From Cognatundibacterium jejuense (lineage in GTDB: Bacteria > Pseudomonadota > Gammaproteobacteria > Burkholderiales > Burkholderiaceae_D), in assembly GCF_014284255.1 (NCBI RefSeq), contig NZ_JACOFV010000021.1, forward strand, positions 1 to 60,174: 60,174 nt of DNA, in the 5' to 3' direction. The notes beneath the pieces were generated by a model. That model did not search any database. It worked only from the letters and a program-made list of their open reading frames with translations, and was not told the DNA's origin. This document shows positions 9,315-18,604 of the stretch, in pieces (position 1 is the stretch's first letter; each line of letters starts with the position of its first letter). Made by a program: the position numbers and the translations under genes.

Positions 9315-9914
9315 TTACTTAGTTTGGATATTATCGCCATCAAATTGCTGCGGATTTTTACCGTGGATACCACTGTAAAACTTCTTAATTTCTTCCATGT
9401 CGGCAAGCAGGTCACCGGTTGGCATAAACATTTTTCCGATACCGGCAGTTTTAAGAGAAAAATCGAGATATCCGAGTGCAATTGGTACACCAGCGCCCAA
9501 AGCAATATAATAAAACCCGGTTTTCCAGTGTGTCACTTTACCTCGGGTTCCTTCCGGTGGAACAATCACTGTCAGACGTTGATTGGCATGAAATGCATCA
9601 ACTGTACTTTGTACTAGATTACCCGAGCGGCTACGATCAACGGCAATCCCGCCCAGCCAATGCATTACGTGACCGAAAACGGGCGGAAATAGGCTTGCCT
9701 TCCCCATCCAATAAACACGTAAGCGCAGCGCAAAACAAACCATCAAGGTGTATGGAAAATCCCAATTACTGGTATGTGGTGCCGCAATGAGCACGTATTT
9801 TTGCTCGATGGGAGCTTGCCCCTCAATACGCCACCCTAGCAAGCGCAACATAGTGACGGAAATCCAGCGTGCCAGAGAATTAATCAACGGGGTTTCAAAA
9901 ATAGTTAAATGCAT
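9315..9914 (-). CDS. PlsC-like lysophospholipid acyltransferase family protein
   Basis: A 199-aa protein of the 1-acylglycerol-3-phosphate acyltransferase superfamily. The block I motif is AAPHTSNWD (H-x4-D variant), followed by GKASLFPPVFG and, in block III, VIVPPEGTRGK in place of the usual FPEGTRS. This form is common in short cytosolic-face acyltransferases of Proteobacteria and the acceptor lipid is not known. The longer reading from 9971 adds 19 residues without similarity; the ATG at 9914 places the hydrophobic LINSLARWISVTMLRLLGW near the N-terminus as expected. Confidence 0.8.
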   Translation of the reverse strand: MHLTIFETPLINSLARWISVTMLRLLGWRIEGQAPIEQKYVLIAAPHTSNWDFPYTLMVCFALRLRVYWMGKASLFPPVFGHVMHWLGGIAVDRSRSGNLVQSTVDAFHANQRLTVIVPPEGTRGKVTHWKTGFYYIALGAGVPIALGYLDFSLKTAGIGKMFMPTGDLLADMEEIKKFYSGIHGKNPQQFDGDNIQTK

Positions 9915-10106
9915 GCCGTAAGTCTTTGATATCAAAAGAGAAATTCGTCCCCTTCCAGAACGAGACGGCATTATAGGGAGATATCTTAAAAGGGGGAAAT
10001 TTTTCTTTAGTACGACTGGACTATTTTTTTACCGATGAACGTCAATTTATCGGCAATATAGAAATTTCACCAAAAGCAAAAACGAGCAAAATCTAGCGAA
10101 AGCTTA

Positions 10107-10718
10107 TTATTTATGTATCCAGTGAAGGATGTCATCCCACTGGAGTAAGTCTTTCTCTACCCGGGACGGTGCGACATCCCACAGCGTGGCTCCGTGAGCC
10201 GCGAGCTGGACATAATTCTGGGTATCACGCAAATAGCCTAATACGGGTAAATCTAATTGCTGCACATAGTGCGTAAGTTGATCAGCTGCGCGACTACGGG
10301 CATTGACTCGCATACCCAAAATACCGATTTCGCATTTTTGCTCACGCTTGGCTAGTTTCTTAAAAAACTCTTCGGTTGCCAAAATATCAAAGATAGATGG
10401 CTGTAATGGAACAACCACTTTATCCGCCAACTTTAATACGGCATCGAGTTTATTTCCTTTCAGACCCGCTGGCGTGTCCAAAACCACATGTGTCGTACCT
10501 TTCGGCGGTTTAGCAATCGCATTGGCATCAATTTCCCACGCCGAAATAGCAGGAAAATGTTCTGGTCTGAGAGCTAACCAGGTACGGGAAGATTGCTGGG
10601 CATCAATGTCGCCCAGCATCACTTTATGCCCTTGCGAGGCGAAATAGCCTGCAAGGTTGGTCGCAAACGTACTTTTACCTACGCCACCTTTAGGATTTGC
10701 TACGACGATGACTGGCAT
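10107..10718 (-). CDS. Orphan ParA-family ATPase
   Basis: Walker-type ATPase of the ParA/MinD superfamily. It begins VIVVANPKGGVGKSTFATNLA with the deviant Walker A lysine, then DIDAQQSS (A' motif), and VVLDTPAG (Walker B region). The ATG at 10718 is preceded by GGGGA at good spacing, so the in-frame GTG at 10733 is less likely. The 203-aa length and absence of an N-terminal HTH fit small chromosomal ParA proteins that position cargo rather than plasmid-type partition proteins. No ParB or parS-like array is nearby; its partner is unknown. Confidence 0.87.
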   Translation of the reverse strand: MPVIVVANPKGGVGKSTFATNLAGYFASQGHKVMLGDIDAQQSSRTWLALRPEHFPAISAWEIDANAIAKPPKGTTHVVLDTPAGLKGNKLDAVLKLADKVVVPLQPSIFDILATEEFFKKLAKREQKCEIGILGMRVNARSRAADQLTHYVQQLDLPVLGYLRDTQNYVQLAAHGATLWDVAPSRVEKDLLQWDDILHWIHK

Positions 10719-10848
10719 ACGGACATTCCCCACAAGTTGAAATCAGATATCAATATTTACATGTATTCAGCTTGACTCAAAGAGAGCATGTTTGTAACTT
10801 CACCTTCTCAGATATTGGGCAACTAGATTTTATTGCCAGCATATTTTG

Positions 10849-11571
10849 CTAGTTTTGATCGGCAACCAATAACGCCATTTGCTCAACACTGAGGTAACAC
10901 CATTCGCCTTCTTGTAAATTCAGAGAACTCAACTTCAGTTGCCCGATCGCTGTACGTTGCAAGGCTGCGCAATGATTACCTGCAGCAGCGAGCATACGCT
11001 TGACCTGATGATATTTACCTTGTTCCAGGACAATTTCTATCTGATTCGTATCCAATTGACGACACCACAGCGCAGCTAACGGTGCGGGTTCGTCATGTAA
11101 TTGCACACCACTCAACAGAGAATTCACGAGTTCAGTAGTTACTGGTTCTGCCGTAGTAGCTTGATAAACTTTAGGAATGTGCCGTTTAGGTGAAGACTGT
11201 GCGTGGATAAAAGGCCCATCGTCCGACATTAATAACATGCCAGTCGTATCATGGTCTAATCGTCCGACTGGCTGCACATCGCGCCAAGTAAATTGTTCCG
11301 GCAATAAAGTCAACACTCCGGGGTGATGACTAGGCTTGCGAGAGCATTCAAAATTCGCGGGTTTGTTGAGCGCAATATATATATGCTCGCGATATTCCCA
11401 GTCTTCATCAAAAATACGAAATACCAAGCCTTCCGTCTCAACGGTCAGTTTATAGTCATCAACGAATTCGCCAGCAATACTGACTTCGCCGTCGGATATC
11501 AGTTCACGGCAATATTTGCGTGAACCAAAGCCCTGCGATTGCAGGATACGATCTAAGGATAATTTACTCAT
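10849..11571 (-). CDS. rsuA: Ribosomal small-subunit pseudouridine synthase (RsuA type)
   Basis: Makes a pseudouridine in 16S rRNA (position 516 in E. coli). The N-terminal S4 RNA-binding domain is visible (LDRILQSQGFGSRKYCRELI, about residues 6-25), followed by the catalytic motif PVGRLDHDTTGMLLMSDDG with the active-site Asp, and a late QGKYHQVKRMLAAAGN typical of the RsuA/RluB family. 240 residues is usual. RluB- or RluE-type specificity cannot be fully excluded, but the N-terminal S4 domain and length favour RsuA. Confidence 0.85.
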   Translation of the reverse strand: MSKLSLDRILQSQGFGSRKYCRELISDGEVSIAGEFVDDYKLTVETEGLVFRIFDEDWEYREHIYIALNKPANFECSRKPSHHPGVLTLLPEQFTWRDVQPVGRLDHDTTGMLLMSDDGPFIHAQSSPKRHIPKVYQATTAEPVTTELVNSLLSGVQLHDEPAPLAALWCRQLDTNQIEIVLEQGKYHQVKRMLAAAGNHCAALQRTAIGQLKLSSLNLQEGEWCYLSVEQMALLVADQN

Positions 11572-11672
11572 ACTGCAACTTTAGCAGATCAGACCCACGC
11601 AAGGCTAGCGCGCAAAAGCCAAATCAATACTTCAAATCAATACAAGTGACAAGTATAAGTATTTAAATGACA

Positions 11673-13667
11673 TTAGTTTTGCTCATCTGTAATTTTTGCA
11701 ATGCGAGGAAGCACAATGGTAAAACTTGTTCCTTTGCCCACGATACTATCGACAGAAATATCCCCACCCAGTACGTCTTTAATCAGGTTGTACACAATAT
11801 TTAAACCTAATCCGCTACCACCTTGCCCAAGCCGAGTTGTAAAAAATGGATCAAAAATACGTCCTAAGTTGACTGGAATTATCCCTTTACCATTATCTTT
11901 AACGATAATTTCAATTCGATCAATATCAAAAAAACGTGCACTGATCGTCACCGTTCCTCTACTTTCGCCCCCAAATGCATGAATGAATGCATTGTTAATC
12001 AGATTGGTCATGACTTGTCCCATCGCGCCCGGATAGCTATCCATCATCATTTTCTCTGGAATATCCGAAACCACTTCGTGTTTGGTTTTACGTATCATGG
12101 GGCCGAGGGTGAGTATCAGTTCGCTCACCATTTCATGGAGGGCAAAAACGCGCCGGTTGGCACTGGTACGATCAACCGCCACTTGTTTAAAACTAGTAAC
12201 CAGTTCAGAAGCTTTACTCAAATTACGCAGAAGCAAATCTGTTCCCATTCTGGCATTTTTTAAATACTCTTCTAATGCAGATTTACGTAAGCCGTGACTG
12301 TACTGCTGCAAAATATCATCTGTTTGTTCTTGTAAGGTACTGGCAACTGTGACGCTGGTACCGATTGGTGTATTGAGTTCATGCGCAACACCTGCCACCA
12401 GTGATCCAAGAGCTGCCATTTTTTCGGTTCGCAATAACTCTTGCTGAGCGCGTTGCAAGTTCTCAAGCACTACTGTGAGTTCATTATTTGCTTCTTCCAG
12501 CTCGTGCGTCCTTTCTGAGACACGACGTTCCAGCGTAACATTCATGTTGAGAATGTCTTTTTCATTCTGACGTTTTTCGGTGATATCTTCTTGCACAAGT
12601 ATCAAAAATGGCTCGTCACCAAAGCGAATTAAACGTCCGGATATTTGACATAACAACGTCTTATCTTCTGTGCCACAACGTAGCCATGCCTCAAACCCCT
12701 GCAACTCGCCATCTCGCTCAAGTAGCCGCAGGACTTGCGCATAATCTTCGGAATTGCGCCATAGGTCTTCTTGTATTTCCAGATTGCTGAGTATCGTTTC
12801 AGCCGACCACGCAAATTGCCTCACCCAAGCATCGTTAACGTCGACGATCCGGTACTGATTATTTTTACGCAAAACACTCATCGCTACCGGCGAAGCCTGA
12901 AAAATTCCTATGAATTTTTCTTCAGTGTCACGCAAGGCCTGCTCAACGCGTAAACGCTCTTTGAGTTCTTGTTGCAAGATAATATTTTGCTGTTCTCTTT
13001 CAGAAATCAGTTGCCCAAGATTGAGTCGCATTTGATTCAGACCGGATGCTAAATTTCCGATTTCATCCTGACGTTGTAACACTAAGGGCTCATCTAGTTT
13101 GCCGCTGGCGAGCTTTGCAGTAGCGGCTTGGAGTGCTTGAATAGGACGCACGATACGCCGGTCAAATAAAAACCAAATTAATACGAACGAGAAAATTACC
13201 TGTGCGACAAGACCTGCACCAAGTTTAAAAATGTCATCTAACAAATCCCGATTGACATATTCAGTTGTCATTTCCAGGACGACTTTACCAATCACTTTCG
13301 TTTCGAGGTAAATTGGACGTTCTTCTTTTAGGGTATGAATACCGGACTTGCGGACTTTATCACTGCGAACAAAAACATTACCAGCTTCGTCGGTCACAAC
13401 CAGGCTGATCACCTCACGATTTCGCATGACTGCTTGCACGAATTGCTTACTAACTTCTTTATCGACGTTCCAAAGCGGAACTTCCATCGCTTTAGATAAC
13501 ATATCGGCATTTTGCGCCATCGGCACACGTATGCGCAGCTGTAATTCACGCTCATACCTCGCCACTGTCATGAAGTAACCGAACACCATGGCTGGCAATA
13601 AGATACCGAGTGCGACGCCTAATATAGATATTTGTCTTAACGAAAGTTTCCGCAAAATTAACCTCAA
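11673..13667 (-). CDS. Membrane sensor histidine kinase (HAMP-PAS-HisKA-HATPase)
   Basis: 664 residues: TM1 about 13-33, periplasmic sensor region 35-145, TM2 about 148-168, HAMP about 169-222, coiled coil, PAS about 245-365, second coiled coil 370-415, then the kinase. The phosphorylated His is H429 in GVAHELNTPIG; the N box is NLINNAF (555-561), G1 is DNGKGI (591-596), F is DPFF, and G2 is GQGGSGLGL (614-622). It starts with TTG at 13667, behind AGGG, 16 bases after the stop of a periplasmic binding-protein gene, so the two form an operon. No response regulator gene is adjacent, so the output partner lies elsewhere. Confidence 0.9.
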   Translation of the reverse strand: MRLILRKLSLRQISILGVALGILLPAMVFGYFMTVARYERELQLRIRVPMAQNADMLSKAMEVPLWNVDKEVSKQFVQAVMRNREVISLVVTDEAGNVFVRSDKVRKSGIHTLKEERPIYLETKVIGKVVLEMTTEYVNRDLLDDIFKLGAGLVAQVIFSFVLIWFLFDRRIVRPIQALQAATAKLASGKLDEPLVLQRQDEIGNLASGLNQMRLNLGQLISEREQQNIILQQELKERLRVEQALRDTEEKFIGIFQASPVAMSVLRKNNQYRIVDVNDAWVRQFAWSAETILSNLEIQEDLWRNSEDYAQVLRLLERDGELQGFEAWLRCGTEDKTLLCQISGRLIRFGDEPFLILVQEDITEKRQNEKDILNMNVTLERRVSERTHELEEANNELTVVLENLQRAQQELLRTEKMAALGSLVAGVAHELNTPIGTSVTVASTLQEQTDDILQQYSHGLRKSALEEYLKNARMGTDLLLRNLSKASELVTSFKQVAVDRTSANRRVFALHEMVSELILTLGPMIRKTKHEVVSDIPEKMMMDSYPGAMGQVMTNLINNAFIHAFGGESRGTVTISARFFDIDRIEIIVKDNGKGIIPVNLGRIFDPFFTTRLGQGGSGLGLNIVYNLIKDVLGGDISVDSIVGKGTSFTIVLPRIAKITDEQN

Positions 13668-13683
13668 TCTGGAAACCCTAGGA

Positions 13684-14505
13684 TTATTTGGACTGCTGCT
13701 TACGCCACAATTGGATATTGAATGTCACCAATTTACTCATCAAACCTTGCTTGTCCAATACGTATAAAGCTTTAGCAATACGACCTCGCATTTCTGGTGT
13801 ATTGCAGGGAGATTTATGCGCCATCGTCAAATATAAATTTTCGTTGGCAACCGCAGTTGGCAATGTTTTTACATCATTCATATTCAATTTAGCAACGTAC
13901 GCCAGACCTGGGTCCTCTTCATAGATCAAATAATCCGCCCTGGATAGATTGAGCATAGCCAAGGCTTGCTCCAGACTAGATACGGTAACGATTTTCAGAG
14001 ACTCTTTGGCATAGCGATCAAAATCTTCGCCAAAGCTATTATTAATCACGGTGATGCCATTTTTGCCAACCAGATCACTCCATTTACGGTAGACCAATTT
14101 ACTATTTTTTTTGGTCCAGATAGCCGTCCTGGTTTCGCGAAACGCCGGATAAAAATAATCCATGTAATCAAGGCGCGGCAAGGTAAAAAACGCGCCGGCA
14201 ATTAAGTCGACATGGCCCAATTTTGCTTCTTCCTGTACTCTGGCCCAAGGTCCGAGATACTTTACCTCAATCGGCACGCCAATTTCTTTCGATAAGGCTT
14301 GCATCAATTCTGCATTCGCACCGATCAAATGACTTTCATCTTGCGCATCTCGCCATAAAAAAGGCGGGTATTCTGGATTCCCGGTCGCTAACAACTTTTT
14401 ACATACCTCCTGAGCCTGGGAGGGAGCAGCAAGTAGTTGTAAACTTATCAGAAAAAAGGTACTAGCCACGTATAACAACTTGCCTGCTCTAAAATATGGC
14501 CTCAT
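13684..14505 (-). CDS. Periplasmic solute-binding protein (SBP family 3), probable sensor partner
   Basis: 273 residues with a Sec signal peptide (hydrophobic about 10-28, cleavage near SQA-QE). The mature part has the family 3 binding-protein pattern: GNPEYPPFLWRD, then GANAELMQALSKEIGVPIEVKYLGPWARVQEEAKLGHVDLIAGAF with the GxxDxxx fold signature, and YFYPAFRETRTAIW. No ABC permease or ATPase gene is nearby; instead the histidine kinase follows after 16 bases. This suggests it reports an amino acid or similar ligand to the kinase rather than feeding a transporter. That pairing is inference. Confidence 0.82.
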   Translation of the reverse strand: MRPYFRAGKLLYVASTFFLISLQLLAAPSQAQEVCKKLLATGNPEYPPFLWRDAQDESHLIGANAELMQALSKEIGVPIEVKYLGPWARVQEEAKLGHVDLIAGAFFTLPRLDYMDYFYPAFRETRTAIWTKKNSKLVYRKWSDLVGKNGITVINNSFGEDFDRYAKESLKIVTVSSLEQALAMLNLSRADYLIYEEDPGLAYVAKLNMNDVKTLPTAVANENLYLTMAHKSPCNTPEMRGRIAKALYVLDKQGLMSKLVTFNIQLWRKQQSK

Positions 14506-14764
14506 TGCAACACCTCTTATTATGATAGAAGAATTTGATTCAGTCTAACGCCTGAATAGTCGCGAGGCAAGATGACAATTTCAAATAAAAAAGACACCTC
14601 CAACCAACTGTTCTTTCAAGCAACAATAACTCTGATATGCTTAGAGATCAACGCAGCACAAATTTGTAGTAAAAATGCAATGAAAGCTAATCCGATTATT
14701 CAATGAATTGACATAAAATTCCGCATCCTCTGAATAAAAAATGCATTGTTCAATGAATCCGCCA
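14506..14764. other. Intergenic region upstream of the binding-protein/kinase operon
   Basis: AT-rich, no open reading frame of credible composition on either strand. It must hold the promoter of the leftward binding-protein/kinase operon, but I cannot point to a convincing -35/-10 pair or operator. Confidence 0.5.
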
Positions 14765-14797
14765 ATATAAAAACCCGCTCAAAGCGGGTTTTTATAT
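14765..14797. terminator. Terminator downstream of the aminotransferase gene
   Basis: ATATAAAAACCCGC pairs perfectly with GCGGGTTTTTATAT around a TCAAA loop. T and A tracts lie in both stem arms, so it can act in both directions; in place it ends the minus-strand aminotransferase gene at 14828. Confidence 0.85.
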
Positions 14798-14827
14798 TTT
14801 TTTCTACCGAATTCAATAAGGCAATCT

Positions 14828-16042
14828 TCACATTTTGGCTTTAATTAACTTGCCCAATTTTTCTATACCTTCGTTGATGCGTTCTGGCGATACAGTAACG
14901 AAGGACAAGCGCAGCGTATTTTTTTCTGCTTCGTTGGCGTAGAAAGGACCACCCGGAACAAAAGCGATATTGTGTTGAATCGCTTCATCCAACAACAATT
15001 TGCTGTCGATGTGCTTAGGCAAAGTGACCCAGATAAACATGCCGCCTTCTGGACGGGTCCAAGTGACGCCTTGCGGGAAGAACTTCGTCATTGCCTCAAG
15101 CATGACATCGCACTGGCGTGAATAGAAAGTACGAATCGTCGGAATGTGCTCACCGAGGAAACCATCCTTAATCACTTCATAAACGACCATTTGCGTCAGT
15201 TGTGCCGTATGCAAATCAGCTGCTTGTTTCGCTTGCTCTAATTTACGAATAAGGGGAACCGGACCGACCACATACCCCAAACGAATACCTGGCGTTAATA
15301 CCTTAGAGAACGACCCCATGTAAATCACGCCGTTAGGATTCATATTCAACATTTTTGGCAAAGGCTCGCCGCTGTAGCACAAATCACCGTAAGGGTTATC
15401 TTCGATCAGCGGAATACCCATACGTGCACAGGTCTCCACCAACTCCATACGACGTTCTATCGACAAGGTTCGGCCAGTCGGGTTTTGAAAGTTAGGCAAG
15501 GCATACATCAAACGTGCGCCCTCTCCTTTTGCGGCAACGGATGCAGGAATCAGACCATGTTCATCCGTATCGACCGATTCAAATTGCGGCTGATACACAG
15601 AAAATGCTTGCAAAGCACCGAGGTAACTTGGTGTTTCGACCAAAATTTTGCTGCCTTCGTCCACCAATACTTTACCCAACAGATCCAAACCCTGCTGCGA
15701 ACCAGATACCATCAAAATTTGCTCGGGCAAAATTTTGCAATCTGCGGTGGACAATGAGGCTGCAATAAATTCGCGCAAAGGTGCGTAGCCATCGGTCGGG
15801 CCATATTGCAATGCCGTTTTACCTTGTTCTGACAACACTTTGTCAAACGCGGCTTTCATGCGTTCAACTGGGAAAGTTTCAGGTGATGGCAAACCACCAG
15901 CAAACGAAATGACTTCCGGACGCATGGTCACTTTTAAAATCTCACGAATAACGGAGCTTTGCAGTTGCTCGGCGCGTTCTGAGAATTTCCAATTGATAGG
16001 GGTAGGATTTTCAAGTTTCATGCTGGTCTCACTGGAAGTCAT
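14828..16042 (-). CDS. PLP-dependent aminotransferase (fold type I, LysN/2-aminoadipate-like)
   Basis: 404-aa enzyme transferring amino groups with pyridoxal phosphate in the cytosol. VISFAGGLPSPETFP near residue 45, ALQYGPTDGY, PNFQNPTGRT (substrate-side Asn/Pro), EDNPYGDL (Asp binding the PLP nitrogen) and SFSKVLTPGIRLGY with the Schiff-base lysine K247 are all present. Related enzymes act on 2-aminoadipate, aromatic or branched amino acids, so the substrate is open. An alternative ATG at 16021 has a weak GTGAG upstream. A RidA gene begins the same strand run 96 bases upstream, a fitting partner because PLP enzymes release reactive enamines. Confidence 0.88.
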   Translation of the reverse strand: MTSSETSMKLENPTPINWKFSERAEQLQSSVIREILKVTMRPEVISFAGGLPSPETFPVERMKAAFDKVLSEQGKTALQYGPTDGYAPLREFIAASLSTADCKILPEQILMVSGSQQGLDLLGKVLVDEGSKILVETPSYLGALQAFSVYQPQFESVDTDEHGLIPASVAAKGEGARLMYALPNFQNPTGRTLSIERRMELVETCARMGIPLIEDNPYGDLCYSGEPLPKMLNMNPNGVIYMGSFSKVLTPGIRLGYVVGPVPLIRKLEQAKQAADLHTAQLTQMVVYEVIKDGFLGEHIPTIRTFYSRQCDVMLEAMTKFFPQGVTWTRPEGGMFIWVTLPKHIDSKLLLDEAIQHNIAFVPGGPFYANEAEKNTLRLSFVTVSPERINEGIEKLGKLIKAKM

Positions 16043-16137
16043 GCCATGTCTGGCAAAATATTGTTATCGTTCAAACTGAGACAAATATCTTGAAATTGCC
16101 TCAGTCATATTTAGTGCTAATTATGTGACGAATCTGA

Positions 16138-16596
16138 TCAGTTAAGTTCCACGATCATTTCGATTTCTACACACGCTCCCATAGGGATTTGCGCTACGCC
16201 GAATGCGGAACGGGCGTGTTTGCCTTGATCACCAAAAATTTCCGCGATCAATTCAGAGGCACCGTTAGTGACCAGATGCTGTTCGGTAAAATCAGGCGTC
16301 GAATTAACCAGGCTCATCAGCTTCACAATGCGTTTAACACGATTGAGATCGCCACCGCACGCAGCTTGCAATGTTGCCATCAAATCAATCGCGACAGCGC
16401 GAGCAGCCAATTTACCTTCTTCTGTTGTAATATTTTTACCTAACTGACCAACCCAGACCTTACCATCTTTTTTGGCAATATGACCGGACAGAAACACGGT
16501 ATTACCAGTCTGTACATACATCACGTAAGCAGCGGCTGGTGCTGCAACGGTAGGCAATTCAATATTCAGTGCTTGGAGTTTTTCGTAAAAGGACAT
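16138..16596 (-). CDS. RidA-family enamine/imine deaminase
   Basis: A 152-aa member of the YjgF/YER057c/UK114 family (YjgH/TdcF-like subgroup), which hydrolyses reactive 2-aminoacrylate-type intermediates made by PLP enzymes. Seen are VQTGNTVFLSGHIAKKDGKVWVGQLG, the AIDLMATLQAACGGDLNRVKRIVKL helix-strand core and a final FGVAQIPMGACVEIEMI with the family's conserved CVEIE. The ATG at 16596 has TTGGA six bases upstream; reading from 16656 adds residues lacking family similarity. It is divergent from nothing and sits between the aminotransferase and an exporter on the same strand. Confidence 0.88.
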   Translation of the reverse strand: MSFYEKLQALNIELPTVAAPAAAYVMYVQTGNTVFLSGHIAKKDGKVWVGQLGKNITTEEGKLAARAVAIDLMATLQAACGGDLNRVKRIVKLMSLVNSTPDFTEQHLVTNGASELIAEIFGDQGKHARSAFGVAQIPMGACVEIEMIVELN

Positions 16597-16801
16597 GGTC
16601 ATTCCAAAAAAGTGGTGGCGCAGCCAACCAGAGTGGTAAAAACAAATACGGTGCAATAATGCAATGCCAATAAGGCAATTTGAAACACACGTAGATGCTA
16701 CGCATAGCTCTCTATTGTATGCCTGCCATTGCCCGATTCATACCCCCAAATTCAAGTGGTCTTATTGATTTTATTTGGTCAGCTTGCAATTTTGCCCTAC
16801 T

Positions 16802-17695
16802 CTAACGATGAATCTTCATTTGTCGCCCCAGACTGACGGTAACGACCACCGCCACGGCAAATAGCATATTGATCAAATTCAAGGACTCGCCGACGATCAT
16901 TGCCGCACCTAATAAGCTCATAAACGGCTGCAATAATTGCACCTGCCCTACCCTTGCAATACCGCCAGTCGCCAGGCCTTTATACCAGAACAAAAAACCG
17001 ACAAACATAGAAAACACCGACACATAGGCGAACCCACCCCAGGCCGCAGTGGATGCGTGCAAGCCGTACTGTAAATAACTCCAGATACTCAGACTCAGGG
17101 TCACAGGAAAAATCAAGATGAGCGCCCAAGAAATGACTTGCAAACCACTCATACTTTGCGCCAATCTGCCACCTTCGGCATAGCCCATCGCTGCCAGAAC
17201 GACGGCCCCGAACAACGCGAAATCTGCCCATTGCAAACGACCTGCACCTTGCATGAAGGCAAACCCCAGCACCAATCCGCTACCCATCACCGCCATCAAC
17301 CAAAATCCTAAAGAAGGCCTCTCATGAAAACGTAGTGCCGCAAATAGTGCTGTCGCCAACGGTAAAATTCCCAGCACGATCGCGCCATGCGCAGCGGGTA
17401 CTTGATGCATTGCGAGAGTACTCAACAAAGGAAAGCCTAAAACGACGCCGCAGGCTATGATAAATAATGATTTCAATTCAGATCGCTGTGGTAGACGTGC
17501 TTTTTGCAACCACATCATCAAGCCCGCCAAAATTGTCGCTACAACAGCACGTCCCATCGAAACAAACACGGGATTAAGCTCTGCCACGGCAAGTCGTGTG
17601 AAAGGCAAAGTCAGACTAAAAATAGCAACGCCCACAAAGCCCAGCCACATACCTTTGACTTCCAGTTTTTGTTGTTTCAATGCGAGGGTGCTCAT
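16802..17695 (-). CDS. EamA-family (DMT superfamily) transporter
   Basis: 297-residue inner-membrane protein with ten hydrophobic segments in two five-helix EamA repeats, usual for exporters of amino acids or other metabolites. The first repeat includes FVSMGRAVVATILAG and the second ends with QPFMSLLGAAMIVGESLN, a typical EamA signature (the conserved Pro and Glu). The ATG at 17695 has TTGGA six bases upstream. It lies downstream of a LysE-type exporter gene (gap 39 bases), so both may be co-transcribed. Confidence 0.85.
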   Translation of the reverse strand: MSTLALKQQKLEVKGMWLGFVGVAIFSLTLPFTRLAVAELNPVFVSMGRAVVATILAGLMMWLQKARLPQRSELKSLFIIACGVVLGFPLLSTLAMHQVPAAHGAIVLGILPLATALFAALRFHERPSLGFWLMAVMGSGLVLGFAFMQGAGRLQWADFALFGAVVLAAMGYAEGGRLAQSMSGLQVISWALILIFPVTLSLSIWSYLQYGLHASTAAWGGFAYVSVFSMFVGFLFWYKGLATGGIARVGQVQLLQPFMSLLGAAMIVGESLNLINMLFAVAVVVTVSLGRQMKIHR

Positions 17696-17734
17696 ATTTT
17701 TCCAATGCAATTCGATGTCAGTTTCAGAAATTGT

Positions 17735-18331
17735 TTATAGACTAAACATCCAGACCGCAGTCAACGCCAGCGATATCCCCATGCACAGGTTAAAGCGACG
17801 TAGGCGCTGCCCGACTGACAACCAATGACGTAATTTATCGCCCATCCATGCCCACGTAAGCAAACTTAGCGCACTAGGCAAAGCAAAACCCAGACTCATC
17901 CACCCCATACGAGCAAAAAATTCGCTTTGTCCTATTGCATAGGTTGAGGTTGCGGCAACCAACATCATCCATGCTTTCGGGTTCACCATTTGAAACACGG
18001 CGGCCTGTTTGACGCTCAACGGTTGCATGCTCTTGCTGTCAGACAAGGTAGCAGAAAAACACAAACGCCATGCGAGCCACAACAGATACCCGTTGCCTGC
18101 AATCTTCATGAGTAATACCAAGTGCGGATGACCTGACAGAACTGACGCTCCAACGAGGCCAATCGCCCACATCATGAGCACAAATCCCAACGGCACACCC
18201 ATCACCTGCGGCAATGCCGCGCGCAAACCGTGATTGACGCCAGTAGTGGCAGCAATCGCCACATTCGGACCGGGTGTAAAAGAGCCTATCCAGGCGAAGA
18301 TGGAAAAGGCGATAAATTCTGTAAATGGCAT
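17735..18331 (-). CDS. LysE/RhtB-family amino-acid exporter
   Basis: 198-aa membrane protein with about six helices. FTPGPNVAIAATTGVNHG near residue 17 is the LysE family signature (GPxxx), followed by QVMGVPLGFVLMMW, GNGYLLWLAW and FQMVNPKAWMM, all conserved positions. The family exports amino acids or homoserine lactone-like compounds. The ATG at 18331 lies behind AAGGAAG; the upstream TTG at 18355 would add eight unlikely residues. It is divergently transcribed from a MocR regulator gene, the usual arrangement for a regulator and its target. Confidence 0.88.
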   Translation of the reverse strand: MPFTEFIAFSIFAWIGSFTPGPNVAIAATTGVNHGLRAALPQVMGVPLGFVLMMWAIGLVGASVLSGHPHLVLLMKIAGNGYLLWLAWRLCFSATLSDSKSMQPLSVKQAAVFQMVNPKAWMMLVAATSTYAIGQSEFFARMGWMSLGFALPSALSLLTWAWMGDKLRHWLSVGQRLRRFNLCMGISLALTAVWMFSL

Positions 18332-18506
18332 GTGGTGTTCTGCTTCCTTCGGCAAATTTCGCGCGTTTTGTTTTTAAATTATGTTCAATGCTAATGGTGT
18401 TTGTCATCGACGAATGCAATCTGAAACAGAATACGCATTGGCGACAGAACCATCTTCGGCACTGCACTCTTTTTCATCAGCGTTTGTGCTATCCTAAACG
18501 CAAAAA

Positions 18507-18584
18507 CCAATACAGTACCAATACACAAAAAACGATAATCACCACACTGTTCTGGTCAATTCCCCAATACAGACTACCAATAAC
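18507..18584. promoter_or_regulatory. Paired direct repeats, candidate MocR operator
   Basis: CCAATACA occurs at 18507 and 18518 (11-bp phase), and again as CCAATACAG at 18564 followed by CCAATAAC at 18577 (13-bp phase). The four copies lie just upstream of the mocR-type gene, in the divergent region shared with the LysE-family gene. MocR proteins such as GabR bind direct repeats, so this is a reasonable candidate binding array. Confidence 0.5.
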
Positions 18585-18604
18585 GAAGAAACGAAGAAAA
18601 GCTC

